Below are positions 6,838 to 12,245 of a DNA stretch of 12,245 nt, piece after piece. Under the pieces are notes generated by a model. It was not told where the DNA came from. It saw only the letters and a list, made by a program, of their open reading frames with translations, and did no database searches. A program made the translations under genes and the position numbers. This DNA is from an uncultured Clostridia bacterium (lineage in GTDB: Bacteria; Bacillota; Clostridia; Christensenellales; DTU072): positions 1 to 12,245 of the forward strand of contig CALVOD010000029.1 of assembly GCA_944350065.1 (NCBI GenBank), given 5' to 3'. How positions within the stretch are numbered: position 1 is the first letter of the stretch; the number at the start of each line of letters is the position of its first letter.

Positions 6838-7586
6838 TTGAGGAATCTGAACAACTTGGACTTGATGGAAGGTTTTGATTTCGCGGCGCTTTCCGCGGGA
6901 GCGGCAATATGCGTGGGAGCCGCCCACCTCACCGCGTTGACGAGAACTCTGCGTATGACTTCGTCGTGATAAACGGGATAGGTTTCGTGCCCGGGTTGGA
7001 AATAGAATATCTTTCCGGCGCCGCGTCTGAACGTCACTCCGGCACGCACCGCGCTGCCTCCTTCGAACCAGCCTAAAAAGACTGTATCGTCGGGTTCGGG
7101 TATATCAAAATATTCGCAATAGGGTTCCGCATTAGGCAGAACGTATCCGTTGGGAAATCCTTCCGCAATAGGATGAGAGGGACAGCATACATAGAGTTTT
7201 TCGGGTTCTCCGCCATCTTTCGCGCGTACGTTGGGATTGGTGGCGCAGGTGGTGCCCATCAGCTTGCGGAAAGGTTTGGAATTCTTGCCGGAATGTAAAA
7301 ATATCGCGCCCATTCCTTCGAGTATCCTCGAAGCCACTTTGTCCGCGACGCTTTCAAGAAGTTCGTTGTACCAGTCTTTTGACCACCACACAAGCACGTC
7401 GGTTGAGTCCAGCACTTCGTCCGTGAGTCCGTGCACAGGCTCCTCCTGAGTCGCCGTCCTTATCTGCGCGTCCGGTATCTGCTTGAACAGCTCCGCCAAC
7501 GCAAGATGCAGTCCGCCGGGATAGGTTTTCGCGGCTTTGCCGCCCTGTTCGTTGGGATGATATTCGTTGAAAACGGTTATATTCAT
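6834..7586 (-). CDS. ThuA-like domain protein (trehalose-utilisation family)
   Basis: A 250-residue cytoplasmic protein of the ThuA-like class-I-glutamine-amidotransferase-like fold, named after a Rhizobium gene for trehalose utilisation; in many bacteria its role is not defined. Family patterns seen in order: FNEYHPNEQGGKAAKTYPGG (6-25), RTATQEEPVHGLT (43-55), DVLVWW (63-68), GAIFLHSGKNSKPF (93-106), CPSHPIAEG (135-143), GWFEGG (172-177), FYFQPGHETYPVYH (194-207) and NAVRWAAP (217-224). After WW it has SKDW, whereas a WWGH-type motif is common in relatives, so a possible active-site change deserves notice. The last 25 residues are an Ala/Ser/Lys-rich extension. A perfect AGGAGGT ribosome site lies at 7591-7597 and a promoter at 7610-7638, so the gene is probably transcribed alone. 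Confidence 0.85.
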   Translation of the reverse strand: MNITVFNEYHPNEQGGKAAKTYPGGLHLALAELFKQIPDAQIRTATQEEPVHGLTDEVLDSTDVLVWWSKDWYNELLESVADKVASRILEGMGAIFLHSGKNSKPFRKLMGTTCATNPNVRAKDGGEPEKLYVCCPSHPIAEGFPNGYVLPNAEPYCEYFDIPEPDDTVFLGWFEGGSAVRAGVTFRRGAGKIFYFQPGHETYPVYHDEVIRRVLVNAVRWAAPTHIAAPAESAAKSKPSIKSKLFRFLK

Positions 7587-7609
7587 ATTTACCTCCTGTG
7601 CGTGTGTCG

Positions 7610-7638
7610 ATTATACTACACCGCGCCGATTTTTGCAA
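7610..7638 (-). promoter_or_regulatory. Promoter of the ThuA-like gene
   Basis: On the minus strand TTGCAA (7638-7633), a 17-base spacer and a perfect TATAAT (7615-7610) precede the AGGAGGT ribosome site and the ATG at 7586. The -35 matches four of six consensus bases. The short 5' leader leaves little room for a riboswitch. Confidence 0.75.
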
Positions 7639-7705
7639 GGCGGGACGCCTTTCTCGATTTTGAAAAAAATTATCCGCTTTTCCAATATTTAAATTAAAAT
7701 CGGTA

Positions 7706-7734
7706 TTGACATTGTATATTTTTTTATTTATAAT
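7706..7734 (+). promoter_or_regulatory. Perfect consensus sigma-A promoter of the membrane-protein pair
   Basis: TTGACA (7706-7711), exactly 17 bases, then TATAAT (7729-7734): a full match to the housekeeping consensus, set in an AT-rich stretch (7665-7745) that contrasts with the GC-rich surroundings. It drives the two-gene unit starting at 7784 and diverges from the ThuA-like promoter about 70 bases away. Such a promoter predicts high constitutive transcription unless a repressor acts. Confidence 0.88.
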
Positions 7735-7783
7735 TTAAACTATACTGGTTTACCGCCAAGTAATGCGAGAAGGAGATTGCGAA

Positions 7784-9334
7784 ATGGTCAAAACAAGAAG
7801 AAAAATTACCACTTTGCGCGTTTTGCAGGTTTTGTTTTACGCGCTCGGCTTCCCGCTCTTCGTGCACCTCGTAATGCTCGTCGCGAGACCGTTGTCCGAC
7901 AGTAACCTTACTACCGGCATCAACGGCTCCCTGAGCATTCTGATCGCTGCCGCGATGTGGGTAGTCGTTATTTTAGTACAGCTTTTAATGCGCGCCGTCT
8001 GCCGTAAGAACCGTATGGCTCGCGCGGTTATCGTGGCTCTCGTGGCTGCGGTGATCACGATCGCCCCCATCCTGTACAGCGATTTCTTGCTGAAAAGCAA
8101 GTACGAAGAGGACGCTGCCGCTGCGGCGGAGAAAGGCTTGGAAACGGAAAATTACGAGACACAGATTACCGAGTATTCCGAGTTCGTCGCCGCAACCAAC
8201 GCGGAAATAGCGGAATTCCTCGAAGTATTCAATATCGAATTTGCATCCAGGGATTACAACAGGGGCGGTGCGAATACCGACCTTTCCGAAGTGACTTACG
8301 ACCCGGAGACCGACGCTTATTACAGCGCCAACGGAATGTATTCCGACGGTTACAGATTCGGTTATCTTGCAGCTAAAAAAGTCCTTACCGATTACTATTC
8401 CAATAAACTCGCTTACGAGGCGGAAGACAAAGATATCGACGAAGAACTCGCCAAAGTGCTCGCCAAACTCGAATCCAACGCTAACAGCGATTGGAATAAA
8501 TACAAGAGGGGAGCGTCCGCGTCGAGCTTTGCGATGGAAGGCTTCGAATACATCACTTCTCCTACCGAGTACGAGGACGCTTACGGTGAAGACGGAAGCG
8601 CGACCAAGTATTATCTCACCGAAGAAAGACTCAACAGTATCCTCAGCGTAATAGGCGAGAAATTCGGCAACAACGCGGAACTCAAGACGCTGTTGGGCGT
8701 TTTTGCCGGAAAAGGCGACGGTAGCAGCGAAGGTATCAGCGCGATCATCGACCAACTTCTCGCGATATTGAATAAGGACCTCGACGTCGACACTCTTCTC
8801 GGAGTCGTCAACAAAATCAATTTGAGCGGACAGTCTCTCGGCGGTATGCTCGCGGGATTGCTCGGCGAAGAGGGCGCTACCGAATTGACTAAGGATATGC
8901 TTTTCGGTCTGCTCGTCAATTTCAGCAGCTACCAGTCCCCGATGACGTACCCCGTGTACTACTTTATCGAGGACGCCAACCTGCGCGACTATGCGTATGC
9001 TAAGTATTACGCCACCGTTCACGGCGCGACTTTGGGCTCCGTACTCGTCGGAACTCCCGACGCCAACGGCAACGAGTATGTAGGCGAAATTACGATGAGC
9101 ACGAGCGGCACGCTCAATCCTTACAGCGGCGAAGATCTGCTCTATATGTTCAACAAATGGGATTTCGAACAAAAACTTCAGAACGAATATTATCCGATTT
9201 TCGCTGTGCGCGAAATAGCTCTCAAAATGAGCGCGGTTATAGTGTTCACCCTTATGGCGGCTTACTTCTTCACTGCGCAGATAGACAAACAGTACGCCAA
9301 ACTCACCCTCAAAACGGAAGGAGGTAACCGGTAA
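7784..9334 (+). CDS. Unknown membrane protein A: three N-terminal TM helices, large external domain, C-terminal TM
   Basis: I do not recognise this 516-residue protein. The start at 7784 is preferred over the in-frame ATG at 7763, because GAAGGAG (7769-7775) sits eight bases before it. Hydrophobic segments lie at about 12-35, 47-70, 80-100 and 477-497. The basic loop RAVCRKNRMAR (70-80) between helices 2 and 3 is predicted cytoplasmic. This puts residues 101-476 outside and leaves a short cytoplasmic tail. The external part begins with an acidic Ala/Glu-rich, probably helical stretch (105-150), is rich in Tyr, Asp and Glu, contains several SDGYRFGYLA-like and NLSGQSLGGMLAGLLG segments, and has almost no Cys. 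No enzyme motif is seen. It is the first gene of a two-gene unit with the next protein, which has the same layout. Possible roles include envelope assembly or sensing; none is shown. Confidence 0.8.
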   Translation: MVKTRRKITTLRVLQVLFYALGFPLFVHLVMLVARPLSDSNLTTGINGSLSILIAAAMWVVVILVQLLMRAVCRKNRMARAVIVALVAAVITIAPILYSDFLLKSKYEEDAAAAAEKGLETENYETQITEYSEFVAATNAEIAEFLEVFNIEFASRDYNRGGANTDLSEVTYDPETDAYYSANGMYSDGYRFGYLAAKKVLTDYYSNKLAYEAEDKDIDEELAKVLAKLESNANSDWNKYKRGASASSFAMEGFEYITSPTEYEDAYGEDGSATKYYLTEERLNSILSVIGEKFGNNAELKTLLGVFAGKGDGSSEGISAIIDQLLAILNKDLDVDTLLGVVNKINLSGQSLGGMLAGLLGEEGATELTKDMLFGLLVNFSSYQSPMTYPVYYFIEDANLRDYAYAKYYATVHGATLGSVLVGTPDANGNEYVGEITMSTSGTLNPYSGEDLLYMFNKWDFEQKLQNEYYPIFAVREIALKMSAVIVFTLMAAYFFTAQIDKQYAKLTLKTEGGNR

Positions 9335-10650
9335 TGAAAAGATTTCTTAAAATAATTTTGTTCCTTATTGGCTTCCCTGCGTTGCTCGGGTTCGTGGTAT
9401 GGAAATCTCTTACCGTCATACAGGAAGGTTCCACCTACGGCTTCTGGCCCTACGTCGGAATAATTCTCGCCGGAGTGTTTGCGTTGGTATACCTTATCGC
9501 TTTCATAATCACCGGCGTCAAAGCCAAGAAAAATGCCGGCAACCGCAAAAAGGTTATGGGCGGCGTGATAGCGCTCGTAATCGTGTCTTTCGTAATGACG
9601 GCGGGACTGTGGCTCGTTATCGATATACCGAAGCTGCTTCCCGACATTCTCAATTCCGCTACTTCGGGCACGATAGGCTTCGACGACCTGCGCGAAAACT
9701 ATGCGGCTCAATCCGAAGTGCATAGCAACCTGCTCGACGAGTTCATCAAACTCAACTACAAGAACAAGAACTTAGATAACGAATATTCTCTCGATTACTG
9801 GCTCGAAGTCGGTTACAGCGCTCCCGAAGTGCAGGAGCTTATCGCGACCAACTTCAAGTCTATGGATAAGAACGGCTACGTCACGTTCAAAGGTCCGTGG
9901 ATCAACCTTGCCGACGGCGGACGTCTTACGATACCGGTGCTTGTACATCTTATAATCAACGAGCGCGAGTTCCAGGATCTGCCGTACATGCTCGAGTACG
10001 AACTCGTACCCAATCCCTATAAGGACGACGATTTCAACTATGCGTATCAAGGCGCAGCCGATCGCGGCGAAGACTATCTCGTCAAGTGGTCCATACTCGA
10101 TATGCAGGGCACTCCTATGGAAATAGATCTCGGCGGAATACTGTCCGACGATATCAAAACGACGATCCTCGGAGTTACCGGATTGATGCCCGAAGCCATA
10201 GTTTCCGTTCTGAATACTCTTAACGATTGTATCGCGGACGACGCGTTGGCAGGCACGCCCATTTACATCGGCTTAGACGCCCGTAACGGCGACTTCAAAC
10301 TCGTCATATCCTCCACCGTCGAAACGAGAGGTATGTGGGATTATAAGAAGAGCGCGTGGCTCAACAGCAACCATCTCCTGTTCGCGGTTATATCGATATT
10401 CCCCGCGCGTCAATGGCTGTATATCTGGGGCGCCGTGGTGGTCTTCTCGAGCGTAGCCGTCGGAGCTCTCCGCCTTAAAGAATTCGGAGGCGAAGAAGAA
10501 GACGATGAGGGCGAGAACGAGCAGAATAACGCTAACGCGAAACCCGAAGTGGATTACAGCGAAATAGACGCAGAGGTCACTAAGGGTATGTCTGTTTACG
10601 AGCGCACGTTCTATATGGCGACGCAAGAGCGTAACAGAAGACGTTATTGA
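9334..10650 (+). CDS. Unknown membrane protein B: same layout as protein A, with an acidic cytoplasmic tail
   Basis: Not recognised. The 438 residues have hydrophobic segments at about 4-26, 38-62, 74-97 and 360-380. A basic loop (VKAKKNAGNRKK, 62-73) between helices 2 and 3 places residues 98-359 outside the cell. The first helix, LKIILFLIGFPALLGFVVW, recalls LFYALGFPLFVHLV in protein A, suggesting homology or fused function. The external domain has motifs such as KGPWINLADGGRLTIPVL and IYIGLDARNGDFKLVISST, with a beta-rich look. After helix 4 comes a tail of about 55 residues: an acidic run EEEDDEGENEQ (387-397), then VTKGMSVYERTFYMATQE and a terminal NRRRY. AAGGAGGT (9318-9325) lies eight bases before the ATG, which overlaps the previous stop by one base (TAATG). 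A strong terminator follows, so A and B form a complete bicistronic unit. Confidence 0.8.
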   Translation: MKRFLKIILFLIGFPALLGFVVWKSLTVIQEGSTYGFWPYVGIILAGVFALVYLIAFIITGVKAKKNAGNRKKVMGGVIALVIVSFVMTAGLWLVIDIPKLLPDILNSATSGTIGFDDLRENYAAQSEVHSNLLDEFIKLNYKNKNLDNEYSLDYWLEVGYSAPEVQELIATNFKSMDKNGYVTFKGPWINLADGGRLTIPVLVHLIINEREFQDLPYMLEYELVPNPYKDDDFNYAYQGAADRGEDYLVKWSILDMQGTPMEIDLGGILSDDIKTTILGVTGLMPEAIVSVLNTLNDCIADDALAGTPIYIGLDARNGDFKLVISSTVETRGMWDYKKSAWLNSNHLLFAVISIFPARQWLYIWGAVVVFSSVAVGALRLKEFGGEEEDDEGENEQNNANAKPEVDYSEIDAEVTKGMSVYERTFYMATQERNRRRY

Positions 10651-10678
10651 TCTTCCCTACGGACGGACAAACCAACGG

Positions 10679-10709
10679 AAGGCTCTCCCCTCACGGAGAG
10701 CCTTTTTTT
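10679..10709 (+). terminator. Rho-independent terminator of the membrane-protein pair
   Basis: AAGGCTCTCC (10679-10688) pairs perfectly with GGAGAGCCTT (10695-10704) around CCTCAC, followed by seven T. It lies 28 bases after the stop of protein B. Confidence 0.93.
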
Positions 10710-11012
10710 GCTGCGCAAAACAATGCGACGACGCGCGAAGCGGCATATACGCACGGGTGCTTCATGCGCCGTCTCCGATAACAGGTAGCCGCCCGCGCAA
10801 GGCGCGAGCCGCCAAATAAATACGAACGATTCTTTTCGTCACGGATCGATATGGCGGTGAATAGTAAATATTATGAAACCGTAAAAGATTAAAGTCGGTT
10901 TCACCGTTCCGCCATGTCTCCGTCGAGACGGTAAAAGGGGAATTGTACGAATGAATTTTTCCGTTAAGGCAACTCAATACTGCGGTAGAGGAACCCCGAA
11001 TAGATTTTTTCG
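10710..11012. other. Gene-poor stretch with several inverted repeats
   Basis: No convincing gene lies here. Seen: AGCCGCC twice (10787-10793, 10807-10813) around a CGCGC/GCGCG hairpin (10794-10806). A nested structure has outer arms ATGGCGG (10851-10857) and CCGCCAT (10909-10915) and inner arms GAAACCG (10875-10881) and CGGTTTC (10896-10902). A hairpin GTCTC-CGTC-GAGAC (10916-10929) follows, then AAAAGGGG (10933-10940) ten bases before an ATG at 10951. That ATG opens a 27-codon frame ending at 11034 (MNFSVKATQYCGRGTPNRFF then seven more residues). It might be a structured RNA, a dispersed intergenic element or a leader with a small ORF; nothing settles which. Confidence 0.4.
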
Positions 11013-11043
11013 CAAAACAAACGGCGCCGTTTAAGCGGCGCCG
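11013..11043 (-). terminator. Rho-independent terminator of the minus-strand tubby-like gene
   Basis: CGGCGCCG (11043-11036) and CGGCGCCG (11029-11022), a self-complementary octamer, form an eight-bp stem around CTTAAA. On the minus strand TTTGTTTT follows. It lies about 30 bases after the stop at 11073. Confidence 0.75.
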
Positions 11044-11072
11044 CACGTTGATTTCGATAGCGGATTTTTTAA

Positions 11073-11594
11073 TTATTTTTTCTTTTTGCCGTAGTCTGCA
11101 TTGAGCTTTTCCGCCGCGAGACATATCATGAATACGTACAGCAGATTGCTGTTTTCGTTCACGCGAACCTGGTAGATTTCGTCGTCTTGCGGATAGGGGA
11201 TTACGTTCGCCACTATATCCGAACCGTCGTATATGTCGTAACCGTAGGCGGAAGGCTTGCCCCATACGGAAAACCTGTGCGCCGCTTTGCCGCGTATTTT
11301 GGAGATGAACTCGTCGTCGCCGCGATCTATGACGTTGGCGTCGAATACGAATTCGTCCACGCCGAGCGCCGTCATACGCACCGTTCCGGGATATGCGGGC
11401 ATATCGCTTATAACAGACAGCATCGCCGTATTGTTTCCGTTGAATACGAGCTGCGCTATCTGCGAGCCGCGTTTGTTGTAAATATAATAGCCTTGCTCTA
11501 TGTATGCGGCTTTACATATCATATTGCCGATTTCGTCGCGCAGGGCAAAATCACCGTTTTTTTCGTAAAGACGTTTGATGACTCTGAAAATCAT
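11073..11594 (-). CDS. Hypothetical protein, possibly tubby/LURP-one-like fold
   Basis: A 173-residue protein without signal peptide or clear catalytic motif. It shows a repeated pattern of short beta strands separated by turns: FALRDEIGNMICKAAY (16-31), YYIYNKRGSQIAQLVF (36-51), FVFDANVID (82-90), FSVWGKPSAYGYDIYDG (108-124). It ends in a hydrophobic helix NLLYVFMICLAAEKL (150-164) and a Lys-rich tail. The 'xLRDexGNxIxKA ... YxIYNxxGxxIAxL' rhythm followed by a buried C-terminal helix resembles tubby C-terminal/LURP-one-like proteins of Bacillota, which have no firm function. The assignment is by pattern only. AGGAG and GAGGT precede the ATG on the minus strand, with the first unusually close. 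It has its own promoter (11623-11651) and terminator, so it is probably monocistronic. Confidence 0.7.
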   Translation of the reverse strand: MIFRVIKRLYEKNGDFALRDEIGNMICKAAYIEQGYYIYNKRGSQIAQLVFNGNNTAMLSVISDMPAYPGTVRMTALGVDEFVFDANVIDRGDDEFISKIRGKAAHRFSVWGKPSAYGYDIYDGSDIVANVIPYPQDDEIYQVRVNENSNLLYVFMICLAAEKLNADYGKKKK

Positions 11595-11622
11595 ATCTCC
11601 TACCTCGCTGTGCTATACTCGC

Positions 11623-11651
11623 ATTTTACAATATTTGCGCCACCCTGTCAA
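11623..11651 (-). promoter_or_regulatory. Promoter of the tubby-like gene
   Basis: On the minus strand a perfect TTGACA (11651-11646), a 17-base spacer and TAAAAT (11628-11623, five of six consensus bases) lie 28 bases before the start codon at 11594. Confidence 0.8.
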
Positions 11652-11774
11652 GGTCTTATTGCGCTAAACGACCGCGTTTTAACGGAATTTAAAGGGGTTA
11701 TTCGCAGCGGCGGTCAATCCGCGACAGCGTCGGCGTTAGAGGAGAGCGCCGGCTTTGCTACGGTTAAGAGTCCG

Positions 11775-11798
11775 ATAAGATATTGAATAAGATATTGA
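11775..11798. repeat. Tandem duplication of a 12-nt unit
   Basis: ATAAGATATTGA occurs twice in direct succession (11775-11786 and 11787-11798) in the gene-free spacer between the tubby-like promoter and the tRNA promoter. A GC-rich run (GCGCGC at about 11804 and again at 11822) follows. No function is evident; replication slippage is the simplest origin. Confidence 0.85.
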
Positions 11799-11899
11799 TT
11801 TTTGCGCGCGCGCCGCCGCTTGCGCGCAGGTGCGCGAAGGATTTTTTGCGGCGCGGAGTGCCCGAAGTAAAATAATTCATAAAAATTACCGCTAAGTAT

Positions 11900-11928
11900 T
11901 TGACAACGATTGCAATAGATGCTATTAT
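11900..11928 (+). promoter_or_regulatory. Promoter of the tRNA-Ala/tRNA-Ile (rRNA-linked) operon
   Basis: TTGACA (11900-11905), a 17-base spacer and TATTAT (11923-11928, five of six) lie about 60 bases before tRNA-Ala. The flanks are AT-rich upstream, as is usual for strong stable-RNA promoters. Confidence 0.82.
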
Positions 11929-11989
11929 AACAAAGCTGCCGATTAAACAGGCAGCGTTCGTACCTTATAAAGAACGGCACTTGCGGCAT
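11929..11989 (+). other. Structured leader before tRNA-Ala
   Basis: The transcribed leader can form GCTGCC/GGCAGC (11935-11940 with 11950-11955, nine-base loop) and CGTTC/GAACG (11955-11959 with 11972-11976). These are probably processing signals for the 5' end of the stable-RNA transcript. No terminator-like T-run is present, so transcription can enter the tRNA. Confidence 0.45.
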
Positions 11990-12065
11990 GGGGGTATAGC
12001 TCAGTTGGTAGAGCACCTGCTTTGCAAGCAGGGGGTCTGCGGTTCGAATCCGCATATCTCCACCA
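11990..12065 (+). tRNA. tRNA-Ala, anticodon TGC
   Basis: A complete 76-nt cloverleaf. The acceptor arm GGGGGTA (11990-11996) pairs with TATCTCC and encodes its own 3' CCA. The D-arm begins GCTCAGTTGGTAGAGC. The anticodon stem CCTGC/GCAGG holds the loop TTTGCAA with anticodon TGC, and the T-arm carries GGTTCGAATCC. The two G-T pairs in the acceptor stem are tolerated. This Ala species is the one usually found in rRNA operon spacers. Confidence 0.97.
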
Positions 12066-12074
12066 ATCGGATAT

Positions 12075-12151
12075 AGGCTGGTAGCTCAGCAGGTTAGAGC
12101 ACGCGCCTGATAAGCGCGAGGTCGGTGGTTCGAGTCCACTTCAGCCTACCA
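12075..12151 (+). tRNA. tRNA-Ile, anticodon GAT
   Basis: A complete 77-nt cloverleaf nine bases after tRNA-Ala. The acceptor arm AGGCTGG (12075-12081) pairs with TCAGCCT, with an encoded CCA. The anticodon stem CGCGC/GCGCG holds the loop CTGATAA with anticodon GAT. The T-arm carries GGTTCGAGTCC. The order Ala then Ile is the reverse of the common Ile-Ala arrangement in rRNA spacers. Confidence 0.97.
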
Positions 12152-12245
12152 GACCGCGTAAGCGGCAAACTCCTGCACCTTGACAACTGCATAAAGAGTA
12201 GACATACTAAAATAATCTTGAAATATCTAAGAATTAACGTTTCAG
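12152..12245 (+). promoter_or_regulatory. rRNA-operon spacer with boxA-like antitermination element
   Basis: After tRNA-Ile comes a small hairpin CCGC-GTAA-GCGG (12154-12165), whose loop fits the stable GNRA tetraloop class. TGCACCTTGACAACTG (12174-12189) follows. This resembles the boxA-type sequence (TGxxCTTTGAAAACTG) placed before 16S or 23S genes in Bacillota. The rest is AT-rich and runs off the window. An rRNA gene is expected downstream, but which one cannot be told. TTGACA inside the element (12180-12185) with CATACT 17 bases later could also act as a weak promoter. Confidence 0.6.

Noticed and set aside
7763..7783. Earlier ATG for membrane protein A
   Set aside because: The ATG at 7784 has GAAGGAG at proper spacing, whereas 7763 has no ribosome site and would place that GAAGGAG inside the coding sequence.
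7985..9172. Long (395-codon) minus-strand frame inside membrane protein A
   Set aside because: It lies wholly antisense to a gene with perfect promoter and ribosome site; long antisense frames are common in this GC- and codon-biased DNA.
10762..11265. Minus-strand 167-codon frame extending through the intergenic repeats
   Set aside because: Its first third is a shadow of the tubby-like gene in another frame, it crosses that gene's terminator, and it has no ribosome site.
11187..11786. Plus-strand 199-codon frame
   Set aside because: Mostly antisense to the tubby-like gene, which has its own promoter, ribosome site and terminator.
11804..11860. GC-rich inverted repeats followed by TTTTTT as a plus-strand terminator
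   Set aside because: No plus-strand gene precedes it and the stem is low-complexity GCGC pairing separated from the T-run.
11714..12055. Minus-strand open frame beginning MRIRTADPLLAKQVLYQLSY across tRNA-Ala
   Set aside because: Its start is the antisense of the tRNA; this is a classic spurious call from tRNA sequence.

Overview
The window reads as a piece of bacterial chromosome, most likely a Bacillota/Clostridia-type organism, possibly an uncultured gut lineage. The evidence is consensus TTGACA-N17-TATAAT promoters, strong AGGAGG ribosome-binding sites, an ECF-transporter S component, and tRNA-Ala/tRNA-Ile linked to an rRNA-type spacer. No IS element, phage gene, CRISPR array or integrase is visible. 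The genus assignment is inference only.

Left part (1-5532, all + strand): a compact run of genes. It starts with the last codons of an upstream gene that resembles the end of archaeal-type (type II) glyceraldehyde-3-phosphate dehydrogenase. An archaeal-type phosphoglycerate kinase overlaps it. Then come a calcineurin-like metallophosphoesterase, a HI0933/BaiN-type flavoprotein (4-nt overlap), a COG2509-type FAD dehydrogenase (16-nt overlap) and an ECF transporter S component (22-nt gap). The overlaps suggest one translationally coupled operon mixing lower glycolysis with poorly characterised redox enzymes and a vitamin or cofactor uptake protein.

Middle (5533-7586): a monocistronic APH/choline-kinase-like phosphotransferase with its own promoter and a strong Rho-independent terminator. 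It is convergent with a minus-strand ThuA-like protein that has its own promoter and a perfect Shine-Dalgarno. A tiny arginine-rich reading frame overlaps the ThuA stop codon by ATGA.

Right-centre (7706-10709): the least explained unit. A perfect promoter drives two membrane proteins of unknown function that overlap by one base and end at a strong terminator. Both share one layout: three N-terminal membrane helices with a similar opening motif, a large extracytoplasmic domain and a C-terminal helix. This is the best candidate here for an undescribed system.

Right end (10710-12245): a 360-base gene-poor stretch with several inverted repeats and a possible 27-codon ORF, then a minus-strand protein with a possible tubby/LURP-one-like fold and clear promoter and terminator. 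After a GC-rich spacer comes a promoter followed by tRNA-Ala(TGC), tRNA-Ile(GAT) and a boxA-like spacer. An rRNA gene probably follows just beyond the window, but no 16S gene lies between this promoter and the tRNAs.
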